This document shows, piece after piece, positions 31,485 to 37,753 of a stretch of DNA of 37,835 nt. The stretch comes from a virus: IMG/VR virus record IMGVR_UViG_3300035564_000037, positions 1 through 37,835 of that record, one strand, 5' to 3'. Positions within the stretch are counted from its first letter, which is position 1. Each line of letters begins with the position of its first letter. Position numbers and translations under genes: made by a program. The notes under the pieces were generated by a model. The model made no database searches, had not been told where the DNA came from, and saw only the letters and a program-made list of their open reading frames with translations.

Positions 31485-32068
31485 GTGAGAAACTTTACTT
31501 GGGTGACTGCCTTGACTTCATGCGCACCCTTGCGCCGGGCAGCGTTGACGCGGTGGTGACAGACCCGCCGTACCTGGATGGGGATTTCTCTTACCTGCTT
31601 GATGAATTTCTACGCATCGGAAAACGGGTTGTGCTTACCCCTGGAAAACTCGAAAGTTTCAATTGGATACGTCGCAAAGCGCCGGCGTGGGAATATGTAT
31701 GGCGCGGAAGCTCTAAGTCTATGGGCGGCTCTGCCTGTATGCACATAGGGTTTGAGCCTATTCTTGCCTATCATATGCCCCTAATTCCATTGGGAAACGA
31801 CGTTTTAGATTACCCCGTTGGGCAGGCGGACCAGAAGAACGGCCATGTTTGGCCCAAACCCCTGAAACTGTTCAAGAAATTGGTTTACCACTGGACACGC
31901 GAGGGCGAGACCGTGTTTGACCCTTTTACAGGAAGTGGCACTACCGGACAAGCCTGTATTGACTTGGGCCGTAACTTCATCGGCTGTGAAATCGACCCCG
32001 GCTATTACGCCATAGCCGAGAAGCGCATCAAGGCCGCGCAACAGCAGCCACGATTGGCGGGGATATGA
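31481..32068 (+). CDS. DNA methyltransferase, N4-cytosine/N6-adenine type
   Basis: 195 residues of the beta-class layout: catalytic motif IV TDPPY at 27-31 first, then the S-adenosylmethionine-binding motif I DPFTGSGTTGQACIDLGRNF at 147-166. A GCEIDPGYY segment follows. No large target-recognition insert, so it is a compact orphan enzyme. The start is GTG 31481 with GGAGGGATGAG upstream, supplied by a repeat. An earlier in-frame ATG at 31376 lies in the zinc-ribbon gene and is rejected. It probably protects phage DNA against host restriction. Confidence 0.88.
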   Translation: MSEKLYLGDCLDFMRTLAPGSVDAVVTDPPYLDGDFSYLLDEFLRIGKRVVLTPGKLESFNWIRRKAPAWEYVWRGSSKSMGGSACMHIGFEPILAYHMPLIPLGNDVLDYPVGQADQKNGHVWPKPLKLFKKLVYHWTREGETVFDPFTGSGTTGQACIDLGRNFIGCEIDPGYYAIAEKRIKAAQQQPRLAGI

Positions 32069-32070
32069 CC

Positions 32071-32090
32071 GTGCAGCCAGCCCGCGAAGG
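32071..32090 (+). repeat. Junction repeat, partial copy 3
   Basis: GTGCAGCCAGCCCGCGAAGG matches the first 20 bases of the 33-bp repeats with one change. It lies untranslated between the methyltransferase stop (32068) and the next ATG (32105), followed by its own GGGAGGATGAG ribosome site. Confidence 0.85.
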
Positions 32091-32104
32091 GCAGGGAGGA
32101 TGAG

Positions 32105-32302
32105 ATGATACGCGTCAAAGTTGATGTCCAGTGTGACAAATGCGGGGTGATCGAACACCGGGAGGATATGGCTGAGTACCGCATCAGTAGCATTATGAAC
32201 GATGCAATTGATGAGCTTGAATATGACGGCTGGAAGTTTACCCGTGATCGTAACTGGAAACTTGAAAAGGTGACCTGTGGCCACTGCGGAGGAAAACGAT
32301 GA
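32105..32302 (+). CDS. Small zinc-ribbon protein
   Basis: 65 residues. CDKC near the start (residues 10-13) and CGHCG near the end (residues 58-62) make a four-cysteine zinc ribbon flanking a helical insert (MNDAIDELEYDGWKFTRDR). GGGAGG precedes the ATG. Such proteins are common phage early genes of unknown role. It overlaps the next gene by four bases. Confidence 0.65.
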   Translation: MIRVKVDVQCDKCGVIEHREDMAEYRISSIMNDAIDELEYDGWKFTRDRNWKLEKVTCGHCGGKR

Positions 32303-32475
32303 CCAACTGTGACAAATGCCGTGAACTTCGTGACGCGCTTGCCGATGCGCAACGGCTGCCAATGAGCGACCCGCAGCGGTATCACAAGATACAGGCGGCG
32401 AGTTATGCCTTCGTCCAGCATGACACGCGGGATCATGTACTGCATATTGCGACTGTTGTGGAGGTAAAGAGATGA
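32299..32475 (+). CDS. Hypothetical small protein (58 aa)
   Basis: 58 residues starting MTNCDKCRELRDALADAQRL with a CxxC pair and a helical body. It overlaps both neighbours by four bases, with GGAGG upstream of ATG 32299. No family recognised. Confidence 0.55.
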   Translation: MTNCDKCRELRDALADAQRLPMSDPQRYHKIQAASYAFVQHDTRDHVLHIATVVEVKR

Positions 32476-32585
32476 TAGCGACCCTAATTTGCGGCGGGGC
32501 GGTGGTGTTCGTGTTCACCGTGTTGCTAATCCTGGGCCTGTGCCGGGCGGCGGCTGACGCTGACGACCAAATGGGGCTGAGATGA
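32472..32585 (+). CDS. Small single-pass membrane protein (37 aa)
   Basis: 37 residues, one hydrophobic helix (ICGGAVVFVFTVLLILGL) and an acidic tail (ADADDQMGLR). GAGGTAAAG precedes the ATG; both ends overlap neighbours by four bases. Role unknown. Confidence 0.5.
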   Translation: MIATLICGGAVVFVFTVLLILGLCRAAADADDQMGLR

Positions 32586-32695
32586 GACGCTGGAACGGTG
32601 CGCAGATCAGGCTCCAGGTGTTCATGGCCGTCGCGCTGATAGCGGCCTGCGGGGCGATCATCGGCATGGCCCTGGCGATTGTGACGGCGAGGTGA
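32582..32695 (+). CDS. Small single-pass membrane protein (37 aa)
   Basis: 37 residues: a basic start (MRRWNGAQIRLQ) and one helix (VFMAVALIAACGAIIGMALA). Overlaps the preceding gene by four bases; GGGGCTGAG lies upstream. Together with the previous gene it forms a pair of tiny membrane proteins of opposite apparent charge. Role unknown. Confidence 0.5.
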   Translation: MRRWNGAQIRLQVFMAVALIAACGAIIGMALAIVTAR

Positions 32696-32702
32696 TGACA
32701 AC

Positions 32703-33317
32703 ATGAACTTCCATCCACGCGGCGAACTGTTCTGGCAGCCACTTCTCGCGGCGTTCGTCGCGGGGATGTTGTTTGCTGGACTAGGCTTTTCTATCCGAGA
32801 CAAGGATACGCCCAATGCGCCCTTGATCCTGGGTATGATCGCTGCTTGCGTCGTGTGGGTGTGGGTATACGCCGTCTGCCTGGACATTTACCGCAAGTCG
32901 TTTGCACCCGTTCCACCTGCCGCGCCTATCTATCATCCCAGCGAGGCGGACCTGGACACATTCGACCCTGATTGGATCGAGGTTCATTGTGTCGCCAGGC
33001 CGCAGGATACGCACATCATCCAGGGCTTACCCTGTAAGTACACTGTCCTAGTTTCCTATGCCATCGCCATACTCAATGGGGAGCGAACAACAGTCTACAA
33101 CGATTGGAAGGGCGAGGCTAATGGTTTCCCCAGCCAGGATGATTACAAGGCACTGATCGATTGGTTTATTGATAATCATTACGGAATAAAGGGGCATCGG
33201 GATAGTCTGGCTTTCAATGACTTTGGGATTGATTTATTAAATGATTTGGTCAATCCGCAATTCAAGCCCCCCTCACCCACCGAGACGGGGAAAATACGAG
33301 AAATACGTACCTACTGA
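32703..33317 (+). CDS. Membrane protein with two N-terminal helices and soluble domain
   Basis: 204 residues. Two hydrophobic helices (about 12-30, LLAAFVAGMLFAGLGF; and 40-60, PLILGMIAACVVWVWVYAV) precede a soluble domain of about 140 residues (DPDWIEVHCVARPQDT; LVSYAIAILNGERTTVYND; KALIDWFIDNHYG). The soluble part has a compact alpha/beta look but no family comes to mind. It follows two tiny membrane protein genes, so the three may act together at the envelope. Confidence 0.6.
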   Translation: MNFHPRGELFWQPLLAAFVAGMLFAGLGFSIRDKDTPNAPLILGMIAACVVWVWVYAVCLDIYRKSFAPVPPAAPIYHPSEADLDTFDPDWIEVHCVARPQDTHIIQGLPCKYTVLVSYAIAILNGERTTVYNDWKGEANGFPSQDDYKALIDWFIDNHYGIKGHRDSLAFNDFGIDLLNDLVNPQFKPPSPTETGKIREIRTY

Positions 33318-33352
33318 AATATGACACACGTTGCGTCTAGAAGGGGTTAATC

Positions 33353-33703
33353 ATGGGTAAAAATTACGGCATACTCTCTCACCGATACGACCGCACCTCG
33401 ACCGAACCCGGAGAGGACTACGGCCAAGGCGACGGGCAGGACGTGACGCAGTTCTGCTACCAGACCAATAAGAACTGGCATGGCGCTGACTACCGCGAAA
33501 GGCACGCTGCCGAACTTGACGCGAAGTACCACCAGGACCATATCACCCACCCCACCGGCGACGTGTCCCCCGACTTTTGGGGCGGCAACGGCAAGGCCCA
33601 ACCCGCGCAGGCTGACCCCGGCGGCGTGACGCAAAGGACGGGCAGCGCTGACGCGCCGTACCCGATCAGCAATTGGCCGGTGAGGGTGGAGGTGAAGAAG
33701 TGA
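33353..33703 (+). CDS. Hypothetical hydrophilic protein
   Basis: 116 residues, low in hydrophobic content, rich in Gly, Asp, His and Gln (RYDRTSTEPGEDYGQGDGQD; HQDHITHPTGDVSPDFWGG). It looks mostly disordered. AAGGGGTTAA precedes the ATG. It ends in a four-base overlap with the next gene. No function suggested. Confidence 0.55.
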   Translation: MGKNYGILSHRYDRTSTEPGEDYGQGDGQDVTQFCYQTNKNWHGADYRERHAAELDAKYHQDHITHPTGDVSPDFWGGNGKAQPAQADPGGVTQRTGSADAPYPISNWPVRVEVKK

Positions 33704-33990
33704 TTATCGAATTTGCGATCCTTGACCAAACTATCGACTGGCGCAAAGAATACCGATCGCGCCACCTTATTTTGAAATCTAAAGCGTTATGCGCCGACGG
33801 GTTTCAAGTTTATCCCGTTGGAGATAGGCTGGTCAAAATGTCATGGGATGAAATAAGCGCCCAGTCGGTTGAATGGCAAGCCGCCGAAAGGGTTAGGTTT
33901 ACGAACCTTCCGCAATTTCCAGTCAAGGTCACGCTACTGCTTTTGGTATTTGCGTTTTTTTTGATGGTGGTGTTTTATGCCACCCGTTAG
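33700..33990 (+). CDS. Hypothetical protein with C-terminal transmembrane helix
   Basis: 96 residues from GTG 33700 (GTGA overlap, GGTGGAGGTGAAG upstream). The soluble N-terminal part (VEWQAAERVRFTNLP) is followed by a single C-terminal helix (VTLLLLVFAFFLMVVFYA), a tail-anchored arrangement facing the cytoplasm. Function unknown. Confidence 0.6.
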   Translation: MIIEFAILDQTIDWRKEYRSRHLILKSKALCADGFQVYPVGDRLVKMSWDEISAQSVEWQAAERVRFTNLPQFPVKVTLLLLVFAFFLMVVFYATR

Positions 33991-34129
33991 CGCGCAACGC
34001 ACAGGGGGCGGTGAGCAATGTTCACGCTGGGTGACAATGTTCACAACATGGTGCGCCACGATGCCCCAGAATGGCGAAATTCGGGCGGTTTATGCCGTGA
34101 AATTTCAACGCTACAAAAATGCGCGGTAG
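33977..34129 (+). CDS. Possible small protein, alternative to the 34018 frame
   Basis: 50 residues (MPPVSAQRTGGGEQCSRW; PQNGEIRAVYAVKFQRYKN) overlapping the previous gene by 14 bases. It shares DNA with the frame at 34018, and only one of the two is likely real. The composition of the C-terminal half looks natural, but the start lacks a good ribosome site. Confidence 0.3.
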   Translation: MPPVSAQRTGGGEQCSRWVTMFTTWCATMPQNGEIRAVYAVKFQRYKNAR

Positions 34130-34212
34130 GTAGGATGTCAAACTTGTCCTGGGGCTTCCTGGGGCACTACAGCAAATTGGATAAGGGGAGTGTGATATGG
34201 ACCAAATTTTGA
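34018..34212 (+). CDS. Possible small hypothetical protein (64 aa)
   Basis: 64 residues (MFTLGDNVHNMVRHDAPEW; MSNLSWGFLGHYSKLDKG). A GGGGGCGGTGAG ribosome-site-like stretch stands before the ATG. It runs 16 bases into the next gene. Competes with the frame at 33977-34129; the ribosome site favours this one, the coding look is neutral. Confidence 0.4.
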   Translation: MFTLGDNVHNMVRHDAPEWRNSGGLCREISTLQKCAVGRMSNLSWGFLGHYSKLDKGSVIWTKF

Positions 34213-34397
34213 TCGATCAGCATGAACGGGCGCTACAAAAGCCCATGCGGGTGTACGCGGCAAAGACCCAGGATGAGGCGGTTGATTGCGCGGTAAAACG
34301 CTACCACGAGGAGGGCTGGCCCCTGCCCGATGCCTGCTATGTCATCAAGCGGCGCATCTGCGTGGAAGTCTACATGCCCGTCACCAAGCACCCATGA
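34197..34397 (+). CDS. Hypothetical small protein
   Basis: 66 residues (MDQILIDQHERALQKPMRVY; AVDCAVKRYHEEGWPLPDA; VEVYMPVTKHP), a small alpha/beta fold. AAGGGGAGTG lies before the ATG, and it overlaps the next gene by four bases. No family recognised. Confidence 0.6.
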   Translation: MDQILIDQHERALQKPMRVYAAKTQDEAVDCAVKRYHEEGWPLPDACYVIKRRICVEVYMPVTKHP

Positions 34398-34648
34398 TTA
34401 CCAGGGCCTTTCGCGTGGGGAGATTGGTCATCACCGCGCAGTTCTGCGGATATGGCGTTCTGTTGTGGGATATGTGGACCAGTGAATGCGAGTGCTACCA
34501 CCTGTTGCCAGAACTTGAAAAGAACAACGCTGCGGCAGTTGAGCCAATGCGCAATGCAGCCCCTTTGTGGTACGGGCATAAACAGGGTTGCCGTGTATGT
34601 AGGATCATTCAGATAGAGATTTGCGAACCGCAAACGGGAATGTTATGA
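34394..34648 (+). CDS. Hypothetical protein
   Basis: 84 residues (MITRAFRVGRLVITAQFCGY; SECECYHLLPELEKNN; CRVCRIIQIEICEP) with several cysteines in pairs, which may bind metal. It starts at ATG 34394 overlapping the previous stop and overlaps the RusA gene start by four bases. No family recognised. Confidence 0.55.
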   Translation: MITRAFRVGRLVITAQFCGYGVLLWDMWTSECECYHLLPELEKNNAAAVEPMRNAAPLWYGHKQGCRVCRIIQIEICEPQTGML

Positions 34649-34992
34649 CCATCACGATCAGCCTGCCCTTCCCAAGACCTGAATTATCCCCAAACGCTCG
34701 ACTTCATTGGGCCAAGAAATCTAAGGCTGTCAAACTCGCCAGGGCTGAGGCGTATTACGTGACACGGACTGAATATTGCGCCTGCCCCCAGCCTGAGCGG
34801 GTTGCGGTGACGCTGTACTTCTACCCGCCCAACAAAAGGCACGTGGACCTGGACAACTTACAGGCCAGGATGAAAAGCGCACTGGATGGAATTTGTGACG
34901 CGCTAGGGTGGAACGACCACTGCATCAAGCAAGTGACCAGCTCACTACTTGACCCGATCACCAATGGCGGTGTTGATATTATCATCGAGTGA
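34645..34992 (+). CDS. rusA: RusA-family Holliday junction resolvase
   Basis: Cuts four-way junctions formed during replication and recombination. The 115 residues begin with the family strand SLPFPRPELSPNARLHW. The catalytic block RHVDLDNLQARMKSALDGI supplies acidic residues D68, D70 and lysine K77, and D91 follows in LGWNDHCIKQV. Length agrees with E. coli RusA (120). The start is ATG 34645; an upstream TTG/ATG at 34621 would overlap the previous gene more deeply. It is the last gene of the early/middle block and may work with the annealing-type protein on the other strand. Confidence 0.92.
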   Translation: MTITISLPFPRPELSPNARLHWAKKSKAVKLARAEAYYVTRTEYCACPQPERVAVTLYFYPPNKRHVDLDNLQARMKSALDGICDALGWNDHCIKQVTSSLLDPITNGGVDIIIE

Positions 34993-34997
34993 ATGAT

Positions 34998-35025
34998 ATT
35001 GCTGTAAGTGCTACAATGGTATAGG
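34998..35025 (+). promoter_or_regulatory. Candidate promoter or regulatory motif before the membrane cassette
   Basis: TTGCTGTAAGTGC then TACAATGG and TATAGG at 35020-35025. It shares TTGYTGTMAG with the motif at 5834. It fills the only untranslated gap between RusA and the membrane gene cassette. The spacing of TTGCTG to TATAGG (15) is short for sigma70. Confidence 0.35.
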
Positions 35026-35038
35026 AGTACATACTACT

Positions 35039-35209
35039 ATGCTAGTTACAATTCTCATTCTCGTGCTTGTGTTCTGCTTGATCTGGTATCTCATCTCCAT
35101 CATCCCGTTGCCGCCTCCAATCGCTGCCGCCCGTTGGGTGTTCTACGCGATACTCATCATCGTCGCGATTATCGTGCTGCTGGGCTATGCCGGGATCAAA
35201 CTGCCGTAA
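35039..35209 (+). CDS. Small two-helix membrane protein (Thivi_2564-like)
   Basis: 56 residues with two hydrophobic helices separated by a PLPPP turn: LVTILILVLVFCLIWYLISI, then WVFYAILIIVAIIVLLGYAG. This layout is a frequent small phage membrane protein, often near lysis genes. AGGAGT lies some ten bases before the ATG. It heads a run of four membrane genes and may be a holin or holin regulator. Confidence 0.65.
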   Translation: MLVTILILVLVFCLIWYLISIIPLPPPIAAARWVFYAILIIVAIIVLLGYAGIKLP

Positions 35210-35218
35210 GGGGGAACT

Positions 35219-35482
35219 ATGTTTCAAGCTAAAAAGACCAGTAAAACGCTATGGTTCAACGTTATCTCCATCGTCGTACTGACTATCCCTGTCATCCTCA
35301 CGGCGCTCAAAACGATTGAGCCGGGCTGGGCGCTACTCGCTGACTCCATTGGCGGGATGATCGTGGGTATCGGCAACATCGTCATTCGCACACTGTGGAC
35401 CACCCAGCCGCTTGACACTGCCGCGAACCGGGCGAAGTTTGCGGAGCCGTCCGGCGAGTTCCCAGGCACGCCGCAGCCGTGA
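35219..35482 (+). CDS. Holin-like membrane protein
   Basis: 87 residues: a basic start (MFQAKKTSKTLWF), one helix (VISIVVLTIPVILTAL), a second weaker segment (GMIVGIGNIVIRTLW) and a hydrophilic Pro-rich tail. This is close to the plan of small phage holins, with GGGGGAAC before ATG 35219. It overlaps the next gene by four bases. A role in timing membrane opening for the GH25 lysozyme is inferred from the plan and neighbours. Confidence 0.6.
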   Translation: MFQAKKTSKTLWFNVISIVVLTIPVILTALKTIEPGWALLADSIGGMIVGIGNIVIRTLWTTQPLDTAANRAKFAEPSGEFPGTPQP

Positions 35483-35805
35483 CAGCACAGGATACAGCCA
35501 GGGCCATAAGCATCCTGGGTTATTTGATACTGATGCTCTATGCGTTCAAGGTCGTAACCACCTGTGAACAAAAGCTAAATTATTTGGGGTGGGTGTTCCT
35601 GGCGTTTCACGGGCTGATATTCTACGCCGTCATTGCCATAGATGGATATGACAACATTTATGACTTTGGCCTGTTCGGTTATCACGGCGCTGTGTTTTAT
35701 AACTTCTGGTCAACTGCATTACGGGTTCATTCGCTGGTTGTTGCGATACTGACCCTGGCAACTATTTATAGGACATCGCGGGGGAAACTAAAGAATGGAT
35801 GCTAA
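35479..35805 (+). CDS. Multi-pass membrane protein
   Basis: 108 residues with three hydrophobic segments (about 9-27 ISILGYLILMLYAFKVV; 36-54 GWVFLAFHGLIFYAVIAI; 82-99 LRVHSLVVAILTLATI). GTG 35479 forms a GTGA overlap with the holin-like gene. Could be a second holin or antiholin; no family recognised. Confidence 0.6.
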   Translation: MTAQDTARAISILGYLILMLYAFKVVTTCEQKLNYLGWVFLAFHGLIFYAVIAIDGYDNIYDFGLFGYHGAVFYNFWSTALRVHSLVVAILTLATIYRTSRGKLKNGC

Positions 35806-36163
35806 CATAGCGGCCATCATCATCGGGGTGATTGCTTCCCTTCCTGGCGTTGTTGCGTTGTATATTCAGTGGCGCAAGGACAAGCACAAAGAACCCCAAG
35901 AAGATGTCAACGAAGGGCTTACTGCGTCTCGTGACGCGGCCTCCACGGTGATTACCTATTCCGGTGAACTGCGTAATGTGCGCATCGAGCTAAGTGAAGT
36001 GCGCGCCGAAGTTTTCAAGTTAACTGCTGAGCGTCAGGCCGACAAGATGCTGATTGCAGAATGGCAATATGGAATTGAGCGCCTAATTGCACAACTGGTG
36101 AGCATGGACATTACCCCAGTATGGCGACCCAGGCCCAAAGACGCAGGAAAGGCGGCGGGTTGA
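35795..36163 (+). CDS. Membrane-anchored coiled-coil protein
   Basis: 122 residues: one N-terminal helix (IAAIIIGVIASLPGVVALYI), a charged region, then a long coiled coil (ELRNVRIELSEVRAEVFKLT; MLIAEWQYGIERLIAQLV) and a basic end. This is the plan of phage proteins linking the inner membrane to the cell wall side, such as spanin-like or lysis accessory proteins, but topology is not proven. It overlaps the gene before by 11 bases and the methyltransferase gene after it. Confidence 0.6.
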   Translation: MDANIAAIIIGVIASLPGVVALYIQWRKDKHKEPQEDVNEGLTASRDAASTVITYSGELRNVRIELSEVRAEVFKLTAERQADKMLIAEWQYGIERLIAQLVSMDITPVWRPRPKDAGKAAG

Positions 36164-37404
36164 GCGAGATCACCTGGACACTGCAAACCGTTGACGTTGC
36201 CAGTCTCACGGACTATTTCAAAAACCCGCGCAGTCTGTCAAAGGAACAGTTTGCACAACTCAAAACCAGCCTTGACAAGTTTGGCATGATCGACAAGCCG
36301 ATCATCAATCTTGACGCGGCGCACACCGTCATCGGCGGTCACCAGCGCCTTCACGTTATCCGGTCAGAAGGTATCAAGCAGGTTGAAGCCTGGATACCCT
36401 CGCGTGAACTGGACGGGCGTGAGGTTGAGGAATTGAATATCAGGCTCAACAAGAACACCGGCGCATGGGACTTCGATGTGCTGGCGAATGCCTGGGATGT
36501 GCCTGACCTGCTGGAATGGGGGTTTAGCGAGAAAGAATTACAACTCGGCGGTTTTGACCTTGACCAGCCCGAAGGCGAAGACCCAGGCGCACAAATTGAC
36601 AAGGCTGAGGAACTGCGCGTTAAGTGGGGCGTGGAGTCGGGCCAGTTGTGGAAGCTGGGCGAGCATAGGCTGATATGCGGCGACTGCACGGACAGAGCGG
36701 TGGTTGACCAAGTTATGCAAGGCGACAAAGCGGAGATGGTCTGGACAGACCCGCCCTATGGTGTGGCGGTTGGTGACAAGAACAAATACCTGAACGCGAT
36801 TGCTCCGAGCAATCGCGTAGAAGAGAACCTAGTGAACGATACCCTGGATGAACCAGGACTTATCAAGATGTTGTGCAAGTCTTTTGATTTAGCTATCGAG
36901 CATTGCACCGCCGGGGCCGCGTGGTATGTAGCGGCCCCGCCGGGGCCGCTACATGTGGTGTTCGGGCAGGTTCTCAAGGACCGGGGAATATGGCGTCAGA
37001 CAATTCAGTGGGTAAAAAACAACTCGACATTCTCCCCGATGGGCGTTTGCTATCACTGGCAGGCCGAACCCATCTTCTTCGGGTGGTTGCCCAGCGCTGG
37101 ACATCGTTGGTATGGAGGAAGAACCCAAACAACCGTTTGGAATATTGACCGACCGATGAAGTCACCAGAACACCCAACCATGAAGCCCGTTGAGTTGGTG
37201 GTAAGGGCTGTGCAAAACTCATCGAAACAAGGCGAGGTAGTTTACGAACCTTTTAGTGGATCGGGTACAACAATATGCGCCTGCGAACAACTTGGTAGAC
37301 TAGCCCGCGCCGTGGAAATCTCGCCCGCCTATTGCGCCGTGACAATCCAGCGCTGGGTTGACATGACGCAAGGCACGCCGGAATTGATGGATACAACGCA
37401 ATAA
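36121..37404 (+). CDS. ParB domain / DNA methyltransferase (N4/N6) fusion next to terminase
   Basis: 427 residues. Residues 15-110 are a ParB/Srx nuclease-like domain (IGGHQRLHVIRSEG at 71-84). Residues about 180-427 are a beta-class methyltransferase with motif IV TDPPYG at 209-214 and motif I EPFSGSGTTICACEQLGR near 372-390. Such fusions are common beside phage terminases and are thought to modify phage DNA. ATG 36121 gives a 43-base overlap with the previous gene. TTG 36160 (AAAGGCGGCGGG upstream, TTGA overlap) fits the coupling style of this genome and may be the true start. Confidence 0.85.
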   Translation: MATQAQRRRKGGGLSEITWTLQTVDVASLTDYFKNPRSLSKEQFAQLKTSLDKFGMIDKPIINLDAAHTVIGGHQRLHVIRSEGIKQVEAWIPSRELDGREVEELNIRLNKNTGAWDFDVLANAWDVPDLLEWGFSEKELQLGGFDLDQPEGEDPGAQIDKAEELRVKWGVESGQLWKLGEHRLICGDCTDRAVVDQVMQGDKAEMVWTDPPYGVAVGDKNKYLNAIAPSNRVEENLVNDTLDEPGLIKMLCKSFDLAIEHCTAGAAWYVAAPPGPLHVVFGQVLKDRGIWRQTIQWVKNNSTFSPMGVCYHWQAEPIFFGWLPSAGHRWYGGRTQTTVWNIDRPMKSPEHPTMKPVELVVRAVQNSSKQGEVVYEPFSGSGTTICACEQLGRLARAVEISPAYCAVTIQRWVDMTQGTPELMDTTQ

Positions 37405-37408
37405 CAAC

Positions 37409-37753
37409 ATGAGCAAAGAAGGCGGAGTGACTGGCAAAGGGTTCGTCAAAGGCGACAAGCGCATCAACAGGCTTGGTCGCCCTAAGAGCTTTGACCAGTT
37501 GCGCAAGCTGGCGCAGTCTATTGCCAATGAGGTTGTCGAGACGAAGCAGGGCGAGAAGATTACCGTTGTCGATGCGATCATGCGAACCTGGGCGCAGTCG
37601 AAAGACCCGCGATTGGTGCAGGCGTTCGTGGCGTATGCGTATGGCAAGCCGCCGGATAATGTTGAGGTTAGCGGGCCAAACGGTGGACCGATTGAAACAA
37701 AGGATATAACGGATGTCGTTGCAAAGCTCCTTCCTGACACTCCCCAGGACTGA
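37409..37753 (+). CDS. terS: Terminase small subunit-like protein
   Basis: 114 residues, with a basic Gly-rich N-terminus (KGFVKGDKRINRLGRPKSFD) followed by helices (LRKLAQSIANEV; VVDAIMRTWAQSKDPRLVQA; FVAYAYGKPPDNVEV). The KGxxKGDxRxNRxGRPK opening is a well-known phage motif found just before large terminases. It likely recognises the packaging site. It overlaps the start of the large terminase gene (37713, which equals base 1) by 41 bases. Confidence 0.82.
   Translation: MSKEGGVTGKGFVKGDKRINRLGRPKSFDQLRKLAQSIANEVVETKQGEKITVVDAIMRTWAQSKDPRLVQAFVAYAYGKPPDNVEVSGPNGGPIETKDITDVVAKLLPDTPQD

Noticed and set aside
31805-32887. A 360-codon open frame on the minus strand
   Set aside because: It is antisense to the methyltransferase and to five small genes with good ribosome sites and tight overlaps; its product is rich in His/Arg/Ser/Pro with no motif, as expected for a shadow frame.
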